Source of the DNA: Manduca sexta
Taxonomy: Eukaryota > Arthropoda > Insecta > Lepidoptera > Sphingidae
Assembly: GCF_014839805.1 (NCBI RefSeq)
Contig: NC_051120.1
Span: 5,642,001 to 5,706,000, forward strand
Length of the DNA: 64,000 nt
Direction of reading: 5' to 3'
The notes under the pieces are model-generated. The model saw nothing but the letters and a program-made list of their open reading frames with translations, had not been told where the DNA came from and ran no database searches. Positions 1-11,751 of this stretch are shown piece by piece (position 1 is the stretch's first letter; each line of letters opens with the position of its first letter). Position numbers and translations under genes: made by a program.

Positions 1-995
1 TAATTAAATGCAATTACTTTATCTTATGCAATTTAATGACAATGTATTTAAATTGTAAAACAGGGGCTCCCAATGCATTTTTTGCCATATACCCTGCTGC
101 CTTATATAGAAATGCCCACGCTCCCCTTTTCTTTATTGCGAGGCAGAGGAAACCGGGGACTAACAAAGTATGCATCGTCACTCATATTTGAAAAATAAGT
201 TTGTTTACTTGTTCCGTCTTCACGCCTTTTCTACTCAAACTTGTAATCAGGAAATTTTACAAGTTATCTAGGATTCAAAAACACATATTATGGTACCTCA
301 TCCAAAAAAAATACGCTTCCCGACGAATAGAAATGTTGATAAAACCTACGTTAACACCTTCATATATATTATGTAGTCTCGCTTCTCTACTAGAGCAGTT
401 TCCACTTTGAAAAGCATTTTTCTAAAGTATAAATTCGAAGTAAGTTTTAATTATTAATATTTCCTTTATTATAAATGCTAAGAATTCATATTAAAACCAT
501 TTAAGATGCATAGATATATCTACTTATACTGTTCGTGTATTTAATTTCGGATAGTATAAGACCAAAAAAACATAGATTCTGATACGTACTACGTGTTATA
601 AAACACAATATTATTATATATGAAATCAATACCGTTTGTTTTAATTACACTGTTATATCTATCGTAAAAGAAAAATGTTTTTTTTTATTAGAAAACATAG
701 TATAAGGCAATGACAGAAATATAGAGGCACCAATGGGTAACATTTAATACTTTAGTTTACGTAAATGAAAAAAATGGAACAATACACATGTTTTCATTAT
801 TTATAAGCATTAATATGGGTACAAAGAGTATTTGATCAGCTTAAAAAAAGGCAAATAAATGTTGTATTGTCTGTTAAACTTGTGAATAACATTAAAATGT
901 GTAATATATGTGTGCTAAGACAAATTATAAGGTCATTAATATTTTTAATCCTTGTGTTACCAACTGAGCCGTTATACTCTTATGTTTGAATTTAA
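1..995. other. AT-rich intergenic stretch, nothing recognised
   Basis: The stretch is AT-rich with frequent stops in all frames. No splice-consistent exon, tRNA-like head, terminal repeat or tandem array could be supported. Confidence 0.6.
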
Positions 996-1318
996 CTGCC
1001 TCGGCGTAGTTGTAATTATAAACGGTACGAGTACGACTACCGCGCTGTGGCCCTGGATTCGAATCCCGGGTCGGGCATAAATTAATGACGACTGAGTTTT
1101 TCCATCTTCAAAATTAGTCAGTCATACTTAGGAAGTTAGCGATGTGATACCCCGGGCTTTGAAATGCACCTAAAATATTGAGATTAAAGAAACAGAGAGT
1201 GCACCTGTGTATTGCGCACAAACTTGTGTACTATAATGTCTTTTGCGTACCTGGCTGATCTCCGTTGACATTGCATTGGCCGCCGTGCCTGAAATTTGAC
1301 TAGGAAGGAATTATCAAT
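996..1318 (+). repeat. tRNA-derived SINE, complete-looking copy
   Basis: The left end has a tRNA-like head: an A-box-like CGGCGTAGTTG near 1002 and a B-box-like GGATTCGAATCC near 1051-1062. The body follows, with the recognisable lepidopteran segment around 1200-1310 (GCACCTGTGTATTGCGCACA, then a CTGGCTGATCTCC core and a GGCCGCCGTG core). The body differs from the other SINEs in the window, so this is a separate family sharing the same kind of head. The right boundary is approximate; no clear target-site duplication was found. Confidence 0.7.
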
Positions 1319-2149
1319 CATGTTGTTATTGCGATGGCTCCAAAGTAATCTATCGTATCTAAAAAAATAGCGATTTTATTTTTTTTGCGTTTCATTATGT
1401 ATTTTCACTAACAAACAAATTAAAGTTAATAAATAAAGTATTAATGGGTTTGGTATTTTTAAAACTTTAAAAAAGAAAATCGCTATTCTTTCAGATATGA
1501 TAGTTTACTTAAGAGCATTCGATTGTTCAGAAACATAATTAATCCAGATGCAATTCCCTACTCTAATAAAGTTTGCCCAAAAACACAACAAAAGGCAACC
1601 CTAAAAAAAAAATGATACACGAAAGCGTGTCATAACAGATCGTCTTGAACAACTAATTAGTTCAGACGTCAGATATAAATAGATCGCGGCAGCCCTGACG
1701 CAAAACGCGAACACTTGCAAATTTTTTCATGTGATGTTTACAATTGTATTACAAATCGAGATGCTATCGAGCACATAAATAAATACAAATGCTTTACTTT
1801 TTGTCATAGTAAATGTTTCCGTGTACATTTGTTTTTCATGGGTATATTTTATTTAACAGGTACATGACGAATGTATGGGTTTTTATTTCTTTTTTCATAC
1901 ATATATATTCTTAGGAACTTTCCAATGTCATGAAACTGCAGCTCTATGTAGTTTTTGCAGCTCTCTGTATTATTTTTTTGTCTAAATATTGTCATAAAAA
2001 AATGGCATGTGGAAATTTCATAGTTTGAATCTATGTCAAGATATATAGCATCTATATCCTGAAGGCATAAATATTGCTACAGTAGTCCTGGACCTTGAAC
2101 CCTAAAAAAAAAAAAAAAAAACACATTTTCCTAAGTCACAGAATTAATT
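1319..2149. other. Intergenic stretch, nothing recognised
   Basis: AT-rich sequence without a supported gene or structured element. It ends in an A-run at 2105-2120 next to a SINE fragment. Confidence 0.5.
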
Positions 2150-2305
2150 CAACCAAGCATACAACACACATCACGCCTTTCCCTAAAGTAGTAGGCAGAG
2201 GTATACCAAGGGAGCCACTTTTCACCAAGACTCCATGATGCGGTAGATGGCGAGCCTATCTCCATATCGGGGACAAATAGCAGATTCCTGGCTGATACTA
2301 AGCAA
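2150..2305 (-). repeat. SINE body fragment (minus strand)
   Basis: Read on the minus strand, the fragment carries the same body as the SINE at 29775-30025: a CCCGATATGG-type core, a GAAAAGTGG core, and a GGGAAAGGCGTGATGTGTG-type 3' end at the low-coordinate side. The tRNA-like head is missing, so the copy is 5'-truncated or decayed. Confidence 0.65.
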
Positions 2306-3194
2306 AAAAACCCAAGCATGCAGCCGCTATATAAAATCTGTTTATGATACACTATATTCTTAGTTCAATGAATAAAAAACGTCCGGAAGTAAGACTCATT
2401 ATTTTTATAACACTATGAAGACTCACGTGTCGATAGATATCTACAAAGCGTGAGCCGAGGTTAGATTATTATCAAATAAGCCTTGACTATTGATATACAT
2501 CGGCATTGTCTTCTTTATGGATCATCGACTTAAACTATTTTTTATTTCTACCCTTCAACATACATTGAAGGTGTATTATTGGTTATATCTTCATCATCAT
2601 ATCATCAGCCGCAGAATGGTTATAACAGGTTTGTGAACGATTGCCTCGAGTGATAACATCGCCAATTGTACACTCCTCTGTGCCTTCATGGTTTTTAATG
2701 TTAAGTACAGGTTTTTTTGCTTTTGCTGTACAATAAAGCTATAATTAAATATAGGTACTAAAAGTTATGCACGAGCAATAAGAGACCTTATTTTCATCAC
2801 CGCACCAGTAGAATCCATTTTACGTATACATTCTCAAACCCAATATTTTTTTTTTGTTATGGACCTTATCATGGACGCCGGAAGGGGTGCAAGAAGATGC
2901 TCGTGCACCCCTCTGCCTAGATATAAATCACAAAAAAATATGTCACTGAATAAATCTGCAACCATGGGAACTATCAAATAATAAAGCAATTTCAAATACC
3001 CGCCTAATTTGAAAAAACGCCTTAATGTAGGGTAGTGCGTAGATGCAAATGCTCATCCCTTAAACTAATCTTGGCGGCTCCCATACTGACGTAAGCCCAA
3101 AAGCGGTATGTCAGGGAAACCTTATTTCGAGATAATCTAAGTTTTGTAAATAGATTTTTTAGTTTTATATGTAAAATGTTAACGGTGATGTGCG
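2306..3194. other. Intergenic stretch with possible retroposon tail remnant
   Basis: No gene was found. At 2590-2615 the minus strand reads GGCTGATGATATGATGATG, which resembles the GAT-repeat tail of the RTE LINE at 40 kb. Similarity beyond the tail is weak. Confidence 0.35.
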
Positions 3195-3615
3195 TGCATT
3201 AGCTTATATAACTATTGTGACTATGTACAAGAAAGACTTGGAAAAAAAAATACAAAAGAACAATTGGTGACAAAAAAGAAACTGCTACTTTCTGCCTTTC
3301 TTCTTCGGGTAGTCATCACTTAGGTAGCTAGTGAAAGGCTGGTAGGTTAGGTAGGTTAGGGCTCATGTCCTCGCCGTTGAGGATCGCGACGCGTTACCCT
3401 TCTATTTCCCCCTACTTGCCAGCCCGAGCTGGTTACTTCGGTTTGTACCTTGTCTTTTGTATAAATTTTATCCCTAATTTAAAATGTCCATAGTTATATA
3501 AGTAATTTTAATAGTTGTTTAGAAATAATAATAATTATTATTCTTTGTTTTGACGTATCATAAGTGCAACTTTGTTCGCCTACGTGATAAATAAAGTATT
3601 TTATTTTATTTTATA
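3195..3615 (+). repeat. Retroposon 3'-end-like repeat, copy 1 (plus)
   Basis: About 420 bp match, in inverted orientation, the segment at 8454-8880. Shared landmarks are AGCTTATATAACTATTG, GGCTGGTAGGTTAGG-type sequence, the CGCGACGCGTTACCC block, and a terminal AATAAAGTATTTTATTTTA. The AATAAA and A/T-rich end suggest the 3' part of a non-LTR element, but no coding domain is visible. Relative to copy 2 this copy has small deletions around 3255-3290. Confidence 0.75.
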
Positions 3616-6600
3616 AAACTAAGATAGAGAAATTCTTTAAGGTTTTTTTTATCAAGATACGGTTATTTAGGTAAGTTCATTGGATGCGTTCTTTAAGCTA
3701 TCTGACGACATAAAAATCAAGATTTTGATTTTTTTGTTGCGATACCGCTTTTGAACTTAGCACGGGAGCATAGACCTTATCAACAATAGATTTCTTCACA
3801 TGCATCAGATAACCAATGGCTTTTAGGTGATCAATACTTAACGGCAATTATAATTATTAAGTACCAATTCGAGATAACCTATTGGCCCTTCGCTTGCCCT
3901 ATACTAAAAAACAAATTATTTTACTAACATAAATTTATCATCATAATAGTCACGATCACTTCATTAAACACGATAACCTTTAACTTTGCTGATTTGAACG
4001 AGTATTTTGATATATTTTGACTTCATTATTGGAATCAATGGCCTCTGACGATATCACTCTATTTTGATATTTCGAATGTTTGATGATTTAGTAGGTATTT
4101 AATTTAAGGAATAGGTAACCTAGACTTGGAGTAACTTCCTAAAGCTTTGAATCACAACGTTATTATAATCATAGTGCCCGTCTTCGGAGACAAGTAAGTA
4201 TCAAAATCTTTAGGGGAAGTACCCTTATAGATACCAACTGGCCAAAGACAATTTCAAAACCTCCTAGAAGAAAAAAATATAACATAATTTTTGTGCATTT
4301 TGAAAGATAATTATAATGTATATTAAAATGCTCAAAACTATCCTATACTTTTTTATAGATTGTTTATGGTCGTTTCACATCTAGTTAGGTGGTAGATTTG
4401 CAATTTTTTTTACAAGTTATAAAAATATCTACCCATTTTGGGTACCTATCGCTAGACATTATATAAGCGTAAACTATAAGTCTTACACAATGTATAAATT
4501 AATTTCCTAACTTTTTGGCCATGACAATACAATATATGAGACGTAACAATTACTCTCGACCTTATCGGTATTACTTAAAACATGTTTGACTTTGACTCCG
4601 GGCACGTTGCAGCACCACACGTCCTTAATCATATGAACATGAAAAATTTATGAGTGCAAGAAAGTAACTGTTTTTAACATTTTCAAATATATTTATGCAT
4701 ATTTTCCTTTATTAACGGAAATTACTTTATTTTCAACTATATAAACAGAAAATCTTTTGGTTTCTTCTTACTTAATATTAAATGCAAAAGTTTGGGAAAA
4801 TGTTTGGAAGTTTGTATAAACATACAAACTTTTACAAGAAAAGTTAGAGACGCAGAAAAATCTGAATGAAATTCGAAAAAATTTGGCAAACAGACAGAGA
4901 TTAAACTAAATTAATACATAGTACTTTTAATCCTGGTAATTTGCTCCCATGAAAAATAACGGATGTTTTTAATCTATTTTTTTTTAAATAGATGGCGCTG
5001 GCTTTGTATTCTTATTTAGGCACTTTTGTAGCGGGAAAGACTTTTCACGCAAGCGCCACCGTGAGTAACACCTAGCATATTATACAGTCTGCCCGTAATT
5101 ATTTATTCCTCATGGAGCCAGAGTGTAATACTTTGAAGTGATTAATTAATAAAACATAGCTTTTCCACGCGGCTTTTATACATAATCACATTTTACGCTA
5201 ATTGATTGAATGAATGATTTCTCTTGTTTATACGCATGTTAAACATAAAAATAAAACTAGTTCTCACGTTCGTCTTTCGCTACACTTTGTATATCTGTAG
5301 TATAACAGTAACATCTAGTCTTTAAGGTTTAAAGTTTAAGAATCATTCATTTCTCATAAGATTATAAATTAATCACTTACTGAGAACACTACTTAACATA
5401 GTTATTTTATACGAGTTAGCATTTTATAAAGATTGTATATATTTATAATAACAAGATAAGTAAATTATAAATAACAATTTCGTAGACATAAGTCTTTCCA
5501 TTTGAATACACAATATAATTTTATGACCAACTTGAAGGGAACGCGGTGTTTTAAACGATCCGACGATACGCTTCAAACTGCGTTATTTTGAATCACATTT
5601 TGTAGACAAAGAAATCTTGCAGAAAACTTACAAATAGTGTAAAATTTCATAATTGTAAAGCCACATTTCTTTTAGACCAGGAATTTGCATACTCGATTTA
5701 GGCAGTATAACTGTTGCATCACGTATAATGAGTGAAATTTTTGGGGACTCAAACCCCAAGAAATCTAACCCACATTTTTTCTACCAATTCAAAGATGCTT
5801 TGCTAACTTCGGCAACTGCTGAAAGTAACTTAAGTAGAGAAATACTTTACCTTACCACTACTATGAATATTAACAGCATTTGCGCAATTCCTCAATGAAA
5901 CTGACGGACACACATACCCTTTATTCGATTATAATAGCGTTGAATAGCAAAAGGTCTAATTACGTTGTTGAAACATTGTTGCAGAACATTAGCCTCGTTT
6001 CAGGCACGTTGTTGTAAGAACATGGAACACAACGTGACTAGCATGTGTAAATATTTAGATTGCGACGAATAAAATTGTGAAATGTAAATTGCTTTTTTTA
6101 AAAATACATGAATTCCAAATATCATAGATATTTTTGACATTTGGATTTTTATAAACTGTTTATGTTTTCATTTATGCTGTGTTTGTATTATACGGAAGAC
6201 ATATCTAGTCCACTATACTATTTATATACAGCGATATTTATTTTTAAATTACGTATTGTTCAACTTCCGTTTTAATTGCGATAGATCATGTACCAATAAC
6301 TATATAATATGTACTTAAGGTTGAAATTTACGTAATCGAGTGAGAATATTAATTAGTTATTATAAATTAAAATATATTGTACATCATTTAACAACCAGGC
6401 AATATTCCAGTACTTCTACAATGTTATAAACATAGTAAGACTCTATTAATTCATTACGTACGCTACAAAAGATAAGCGCTACTCTATTTTCTCACTTTCA
6501 TTGATTACTCAATGACTGATTTTACAATTTCAATTTTTATCCGACTACTGCGAAGCAAGGAAAGTTTTGTGATTTCCTTAGTATTCGCGCAAGCTATCCT

Positions 6601-8453
6601 TATTGTCTTATCTTATCTATATGTGTGTGTCATCACATTGTCTAAAATATTATCTATATCGATTGTAATCGATTTGGCAGTCCAAATCGTATCGATTTTT
6701 TCAATACCATTAAAGCTGACCATGTCAGGCAAGTAATAACAGCGCTATCAGCGTATCTTGGGACTAGGCTTACACGAGGTTGGGATAGGTCACGGCCTCA
6801 CGTTGCGCTGCGTATGTGTGCGCGTGAGCAACGTGTAGCGTGAAATGAAACGTCCGTTGTACGTTCGCGTGCTGCGATAAACACGTCCGACACAATGTAT
6901 GTGCCAACTGCCATGTGGCTTGCGATGTAAAATTATTTATTGCTTGGCTTACATGTAACTGAGTGATCTGTGATGTTTTGTTCTTAATTACAAAGCAAAT
7001 TTCAGAGCCATTCAGCCTTATTACATGTACCTAATGTTATAAAGGCAGCAAGTGGAGTTGAAAGTGGATAATTTAATGGCCTCACATGCCTTTATATCCT
7101 ATTTAAACAGAAAAACAAAATTAAGAGCGTTATAGGCTAGAATCTTAGATAAAGAATACTATTTGACCTATTTCAAAATCATTTTTTTTTTAAAGAACGA
7201 AATATTATTTTTCTGTTCAAACCACAAATTGTTTTAATAAAATATTTACAAAACATTGAATCACAGTATTAGATAAAACTTGATCGTGTGATGAAATTAA
7301 TATTTCGCATTTCAAAGTTGCACAAGAATTTTTTAACATTAGTAGTTGATGAATCCTCGTCTAGAGGCCATGATAATTTACATTGACAAAACAAAAAATC
7401 ATGATGATCATTGTAGTTTGTAATTATTGAGTACTATGAGACTAACGGCCCATTACACAAGTATCAAGTAAATTTTATTTTCCAGATTGAATGAAAGAAC
7501 TAATGCAGATAGTACTTGTTTTATTACCGTTGATTTTTATTAATTTATTTATCAAATTGACCAAAAAATACAACTTTCTTATGAACTAAAACAAAGACCT
7601 CTTAGGTGGTAACATACTAATAAAATTAAAATGAGATCATAAGACAAAAACCAAACCTTGATCCCTAAACTAGGCACAGCCTGTATCGTAGGCGCCGATT
7701 GTTTAGGAACAAAGATTAAAATATAAATTTTGTATTAATTCAGCTTATACATTTATGTGATGCATTATTTATTTATATTATTTATTATGCATTTACTTAA
7801 AAGTTATGAAACAGGATATTAATGATCTTAAAAACTCCAGTAATATTGCTCCTGTTGCTTACCAGTTGTGTCGCTTAACATTAAGCGAGCGGTCTGGTCT
7901 TTCATTTGTATGAAAATAGAAAATATTCAGGTCCTACTGAACTCGTTGTCGGCATTTTAGGAAAAAACAACGCGATTATATGTAAATAAATAATAATTGT
8001 AATTATGTAACTCGCTTCTCGGAAGCTCCATAATCATAAATATATTCAATTTAACACGTAGACTTAATTAAAAAAACGTTTTCCTTAAATAATTACTGTT
8101 TAATAGATAACACCAGCATCGTCACGAGATATTGTGCGTGAATCAATTTATATCTCTGTCCACCACTACAAGTATACAGGCGTGAATTTATGTATGCAGA
8201 CATACGAAAAGCCAACACAATCCAAACATTTTACATTGTTTTTTTATGAGATAGAGTTATTGCTTTCTTAGTGGCGGCCTGGACATGTACACAAATATTA
8301 TCAAGCGTGGGTCTACCACAGATTTTTTGGTAAATAAAATGCATATGCCATCTTCTGTGTTTCGTGCACTCAGTAATTTTTTTGGATTAACTAGTTTCGA
8401 ATTTATTATTATTTTTGTTAAGACTTGGCAGTTTACACACTGCGTCTTGCACT
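3616..8453. other. Long AT-rich intergenic block
   Basis: No gene is supported. A decayed Helitron-like fragment lies at about 4770-4960 (ATGTTTGGAAGTTTG and GAATGAAATTCG motifs shared with 14690-14830). A CpG-richer patch sits at about 6770-6900 with the inverted words CACGTTGC and GCAACGTG; its nature is unknown. The 74-codon open frame at 6512-6736 shows no codon bias or recognisable domain. Confidence 0.5.
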
Positions 8454-8880
8454 AAAATAAAATACTTTATTTATCACGTAGGCGAACAAAGTTGCACTTA
8501 TGATACGTCAAAACAAAGAATAAGAATAATTATTATTTCTAAACAACTATTAAAATTACTTATATAACTATGGACATTTTAAATTAGGGATAAAGTTTAT
8601 ACAAAAGACAAGGTACAAACCGAAGTAACCAGCTCGGGCTGGCAAGTAGGGAGAAATAGAAGGGTAACGCGTCGCGATCCTCACCGGCGAGGACATGAGC
8701 CCTAACCTAGCTAACCTACCAGCCTTTCACTAGCTACCTAAGTAATGACTACCCGAAGAAGAAAGGCAGAAAGAAACTTCGGGCTCTCTTTTTTGTAATC
8801 AATTGTTCAGTACTTCTTTTGTATTTTTTTTTCCAAGTCTTTCTTGTACATAGTCACAATAGTTATATAAGCTAATGCGC
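8454..8880 (-). repeat. Retroposon 3'-end-like repeat, copy 2 (minus)
   Basis: This is the minus-strand relative of 3195-3615, about 4.8 kb away in inverted orientation. It preserves a stretch near 8775-8820 that copy 1 has lost. Its 3' end (AATAAAGTATTTTATTTTAG-type on the minus strand) lies at the low-coordinate side. Confidence 0.75.
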
Positions 8881-9180
8881 TTTAAGTAGAACAGACAAGA
8901 GTCAGTAAGAAAAATGACCAGCTTAATCGTTTGCCTTTCCACTAGTAAAATATAATGTTACCACCATATAATGGGTAAGCAAAATAGGTCTTGGTTACTA
9001 TTCGGTGAGAAATATCCTTTGTTTACATTTTCTATTCCTTAAATTGGGTAGAGTCCCTAATAATGCAATTTGAAAAATCTCTACTGAGTATAGAGCTTCA
9101 ATCCGTCCCCAACATTTGATACGAATCCATCAGAACTTAGTTGCCAGGCGATGATAAACGAGACCTGACTTTCTCAATAA

Positions 9181-9240
9181 CATCATCATCAGTCACATAT
9201 AGTACACTGCGCATAGGCCTCCACAAAGATTTCCAGACTT
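9181..9240 (-). repeat. RTE-type LINE 3'-end remnant (minus strand)
   Basis: On the minus strand the segment reads GGAGGCCTATG, then an AGTG word, then GTGACTGATGATGATG. This is the layout of the 3' end of the RTE LINE at 40080-40137 (GGAGGCCTATGTCCAGCAGTG, then GGCTGATGATGATG). It is a short 5'-truncated relic. Confidence 0.6.
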
Positions 9241-9464
9241 TAGCGTTATTTTCTAATAACCGTGTTTAAGGATCGAACGACAATCTTCAGTTTGTTCTTC
9301 AACCTAGTTTGTCTTTTAGGTAGAGCAATAACTGCTTTCTAGTATACCTATGAAGTTTATATGGAACCCACTTAGCCAGTATCTTAATCCCAGACGGGTC
9401 AAGTAGACGCAGAACTAGTAAATCAATTGTAACTGTGCTCATATTAGTATCTGTTACTACCTCG

Positions 9465-9600
9465 ATGACGTAATTGAATAGCATGGACGGTACTACTGGG
9501 CTGAAGTCTCGAGTTCAATCTTAGAATCTGGTAATATCATATTTGGTGTCTTTAGTATAAGTTCGGAATCTTGAATTGTAGCCTGTAAATAGTTACAGGA
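9465..9600 (+). repeat. Decayed tRNA-derived SINE head
   Basis: The word TCTCGAGTTCAATC at 9507-9520 is a degenerate B box in a tRNA-like context (compare 54595-54610). The body is too diverged to place, so confidence is low. Confidence 0.4.
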
Positions 9601-10720
9601 TCTCTCCCTATGAAACAGATCCTATCACAACTGGCGAAATTCGAGTGCGCCTTGGCCTCTGAAAACAACGTGACCGCACGTTCGCTTCATCTCTCTCACA
9701 CATACTAATATTTACTCGACATTAGACAGCTTCATAGTAAACCGCATTCCATTTTAAGGTGATGGTATTACCGCTAGGACAAGAGACGTTGCATTGGCAG
9801 ACGTTTGCGTGCGCGTGCATGACTCATTTGCTGTGAGCTTATACGTCATACAACGTGCCGTGTTCAGCTGCGAATGGCTACGTATGGTAGAGTAAGCATT
9901 TTTTATAATGATTTCTTATGTTTACGCGAATGTTAGACACTAAAATTAAACTATTCTCAGGGAGAAAATTAAAATATAAAAACCGCGATAAAATTTATTT
10001 TAATGAGCATTTTTTATTTGTATAACATATTTTAATTAGACTTAGTTACATTTTTATTAATTGATAGTCTCTTATAATATAAAATACATGAACAACGAAT
10101 AGAAATGAATATACTTTAAAGAAAACTGGGACCTTTTTGGATTCGTTTTTCCTGCTGACCACAATTGAAATATAATACTTAATAACTAGTAGTACAAATA
10201 TGTCAAATTGGTACTTGTTTAAAAATATATGATTCAATAAATATGAAGTATTTACATAATAATACGTTCCGAAATGGTGGTAGTGTCATTACAAGTTAAA
10301 AGAATTTAAAAAAAAACTATTGAAATGAAATTTGCCTTGATTTGTCTAAGGTACTATTTAAAAAAAATCAAGTTACATTTTTAATTAATTGCGGGTATTA
10401 TTACCGGTATAAGAACATTTTAAAAATTGCATATATGTGATGGAAAATTTCAGAATCTTTTTGCAATTGAGTCAATGCTAAATAAAATATACGGTTATGT
10501 AATAAAAAGTAATTTTTAAAGGCTTCTCATGATTCTTATTGGTATCTACTCAAACCACAACATTACTCCATATAAATTTTCACCCTCAAGTTATCAAATG
10601 ACCCGAACCATATTTCTATTTACTTTTCCAAGGGATTTGCACATAAGAACAATAACTCCAATTTCCAAAACATCGTATCCTCTCCCACCTACATTGACAA
10701 AAAAATACTAAGACATCTAT
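9601..10720. other. Intergenic stretch, CpG-richer patch at 9650-9890
   Basis: No gene is supported. The 9650-9890 patch is richer in CG than its surroundings (for example CGTGACCGCACGTTCGC near 9669) and may be an old DNA transposon. The word GCGAATGGCTAC near 9871 recurs at about 51872, which suggests a dispersed repeat. Confidence 0.35.
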
Positions 10721-10734
10721 AGCCTTCGTAGCTC

Positions 10735-10783
10735 CACGTGCCACAGATAGGCCCAGCGGCCCAGACTGCCGTGGAGACACGTG
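10735..10783. promoter_or_regulatory. Two CACGTG E-boxes in an imperfect hairpin upstream of candidate exon
   Basis: CACGTG occurs at 10735-10740 and 10778-10783. Between them CTCCACG and CGTGGAG words can pair, with further GGCC pairing inside. The pair ends 8 bp before the ATG at 10791. CACGTG is the classical bHLH site; binding here is inference. Confidence 0.35.
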
Positions 10784-10790
10784 TCCGACC

Positions 10791-10797
10791 ATGCGAG
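10791..10797 (+). CDS. Possible alternative first coding exon of the 132-residue protein gene
   Basis: ATGCGAG is followed directly by a strong splice donor, GTGAGTG. The exon would give two codons plus one base, the same phase as the better supported first exon at 11718-11751, so it would join the last exon at 24109 in frame and give a 123-residue product starting Met-Arg-Gly-Ser-Gln. The surrounding GC-rich patch (10720-10850) stands out from AT-rich flanks and looks promoter-like. Support is only donor quality, phase and base composition. A 7-nt coding exon can easily occur by chance. Confidence 0.3.
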
Positions 10798-11559
10798 GTG
10801 AGTGCTATCTGCTTGTGAGCATGCTCCGTTCTGGGTTGTCTGTGTGCAAAGGAAGTGATTACCCGATTTTTCGGGAGTTTTTTGGGGAATTTTGAAAATG
10901 CATTCTGAGAGTTGGGTGTAATGTATATTTATGTAGTATTACCTGGTATCTGGTGTGTAAACCATTGCAGAAAAATTAACATGAAGATAAAAATTAATAT
11001 AAGGTCAAAATTACATTTGGTAACGGGAATTAACACAGCAATGTTAACGAACTGGTATATTAAAATCTCAATACCTAATATGTAAGCGACCAACATACCT
11101 ATTAGTGTCGACAAATGTAAACATACATCCTAGCATCAATAAATTTATGGAAAAGCAGATCAAAATTAAGATGATTGGGCGCGGTGGTTAACCTAGTATT
11201 GTCCAAATATTAAAAAGAGAAATTTAACATGAGACCTTCTACTATTTATTAAGGAAGAGATGTATATCTTATGATTAATAAAGTTATCAGAATCACTATA
11301 TTCGCAGACTTAGAAGGAATAGGTACCTACTGTAAATTTCTAGTATAATATAAGTATAATGGTGTAATTATTTGCACCAGAATACGTTCTACGTAGAGCT
11401 TCTAAGTTAAGATAAAAAGAACCTGGTTCATAACAATAAGAATCCGATTGATATCGGAAAATTCACTACCTTTAATATTTGTTTGCACATTTTCAATAAA
11501 AGTGGGGTAAAATTCTAAGGTAATGGTAACGCATTTTGTGATACGTCAATACTGTAGTG

Positions 11560-11717
11560 CTATCTCTCTCTAATCGACGAGCGCCGAGGACGCTACGAGT
11601 TCACATTCGATTTTCAAACAAACCATTCGACGACTGTTATTAACCCGGTGAGCACGCGCCACGCGGTGCCCGAATTTGTTTTTACCAGTGCTAAGTGAAA
11701 CCATTGTGGCTAACAAC
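11560..11717 (+). promoter_or_regulatory. Probable 5' UTR and promoter region of the 132-residue protein gene
   Basis: Sequence upstream of the ATG at 11718 is richer in CG dinucleotides than the flanks (for example CGACGAGCGCCGAGGACGC near 11576) and contains TC-repeat sequence at about 11562-11571. No firm TATA box or initiator is assigned. The ATG context AACAACATG is favourable for an insect start. Confidence 0.45.
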
Positions 11718-11751
11718 ATGTGTGAGAAACGGACCAGAAAAATCAAAAAAG
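11718..11751 (+). CDS. Exon 1 of the 132-residue protein gene
   Basis: The exon encodes MCEKRTRKIKK plus one base. The ATG lies in a CpG-richer block, and the donor GTATGT is a good match to consensus. Confidence 0.65.

Noticed and set aside
996..1062. Genuine tRNA gene
   Set aside because: Only A- and B-box-like words remain. The cloverleaf cannot be closed and a SINE body follows; the same holds for the heads at 9.5, 17.9, 29.8 and 54.5 kb.
6512..6736. 74-codon hydrophobic open frame
   Set aside because: Hydrophobic content follows from AT-rich sequence. No start context, splice sites or family resemblance.
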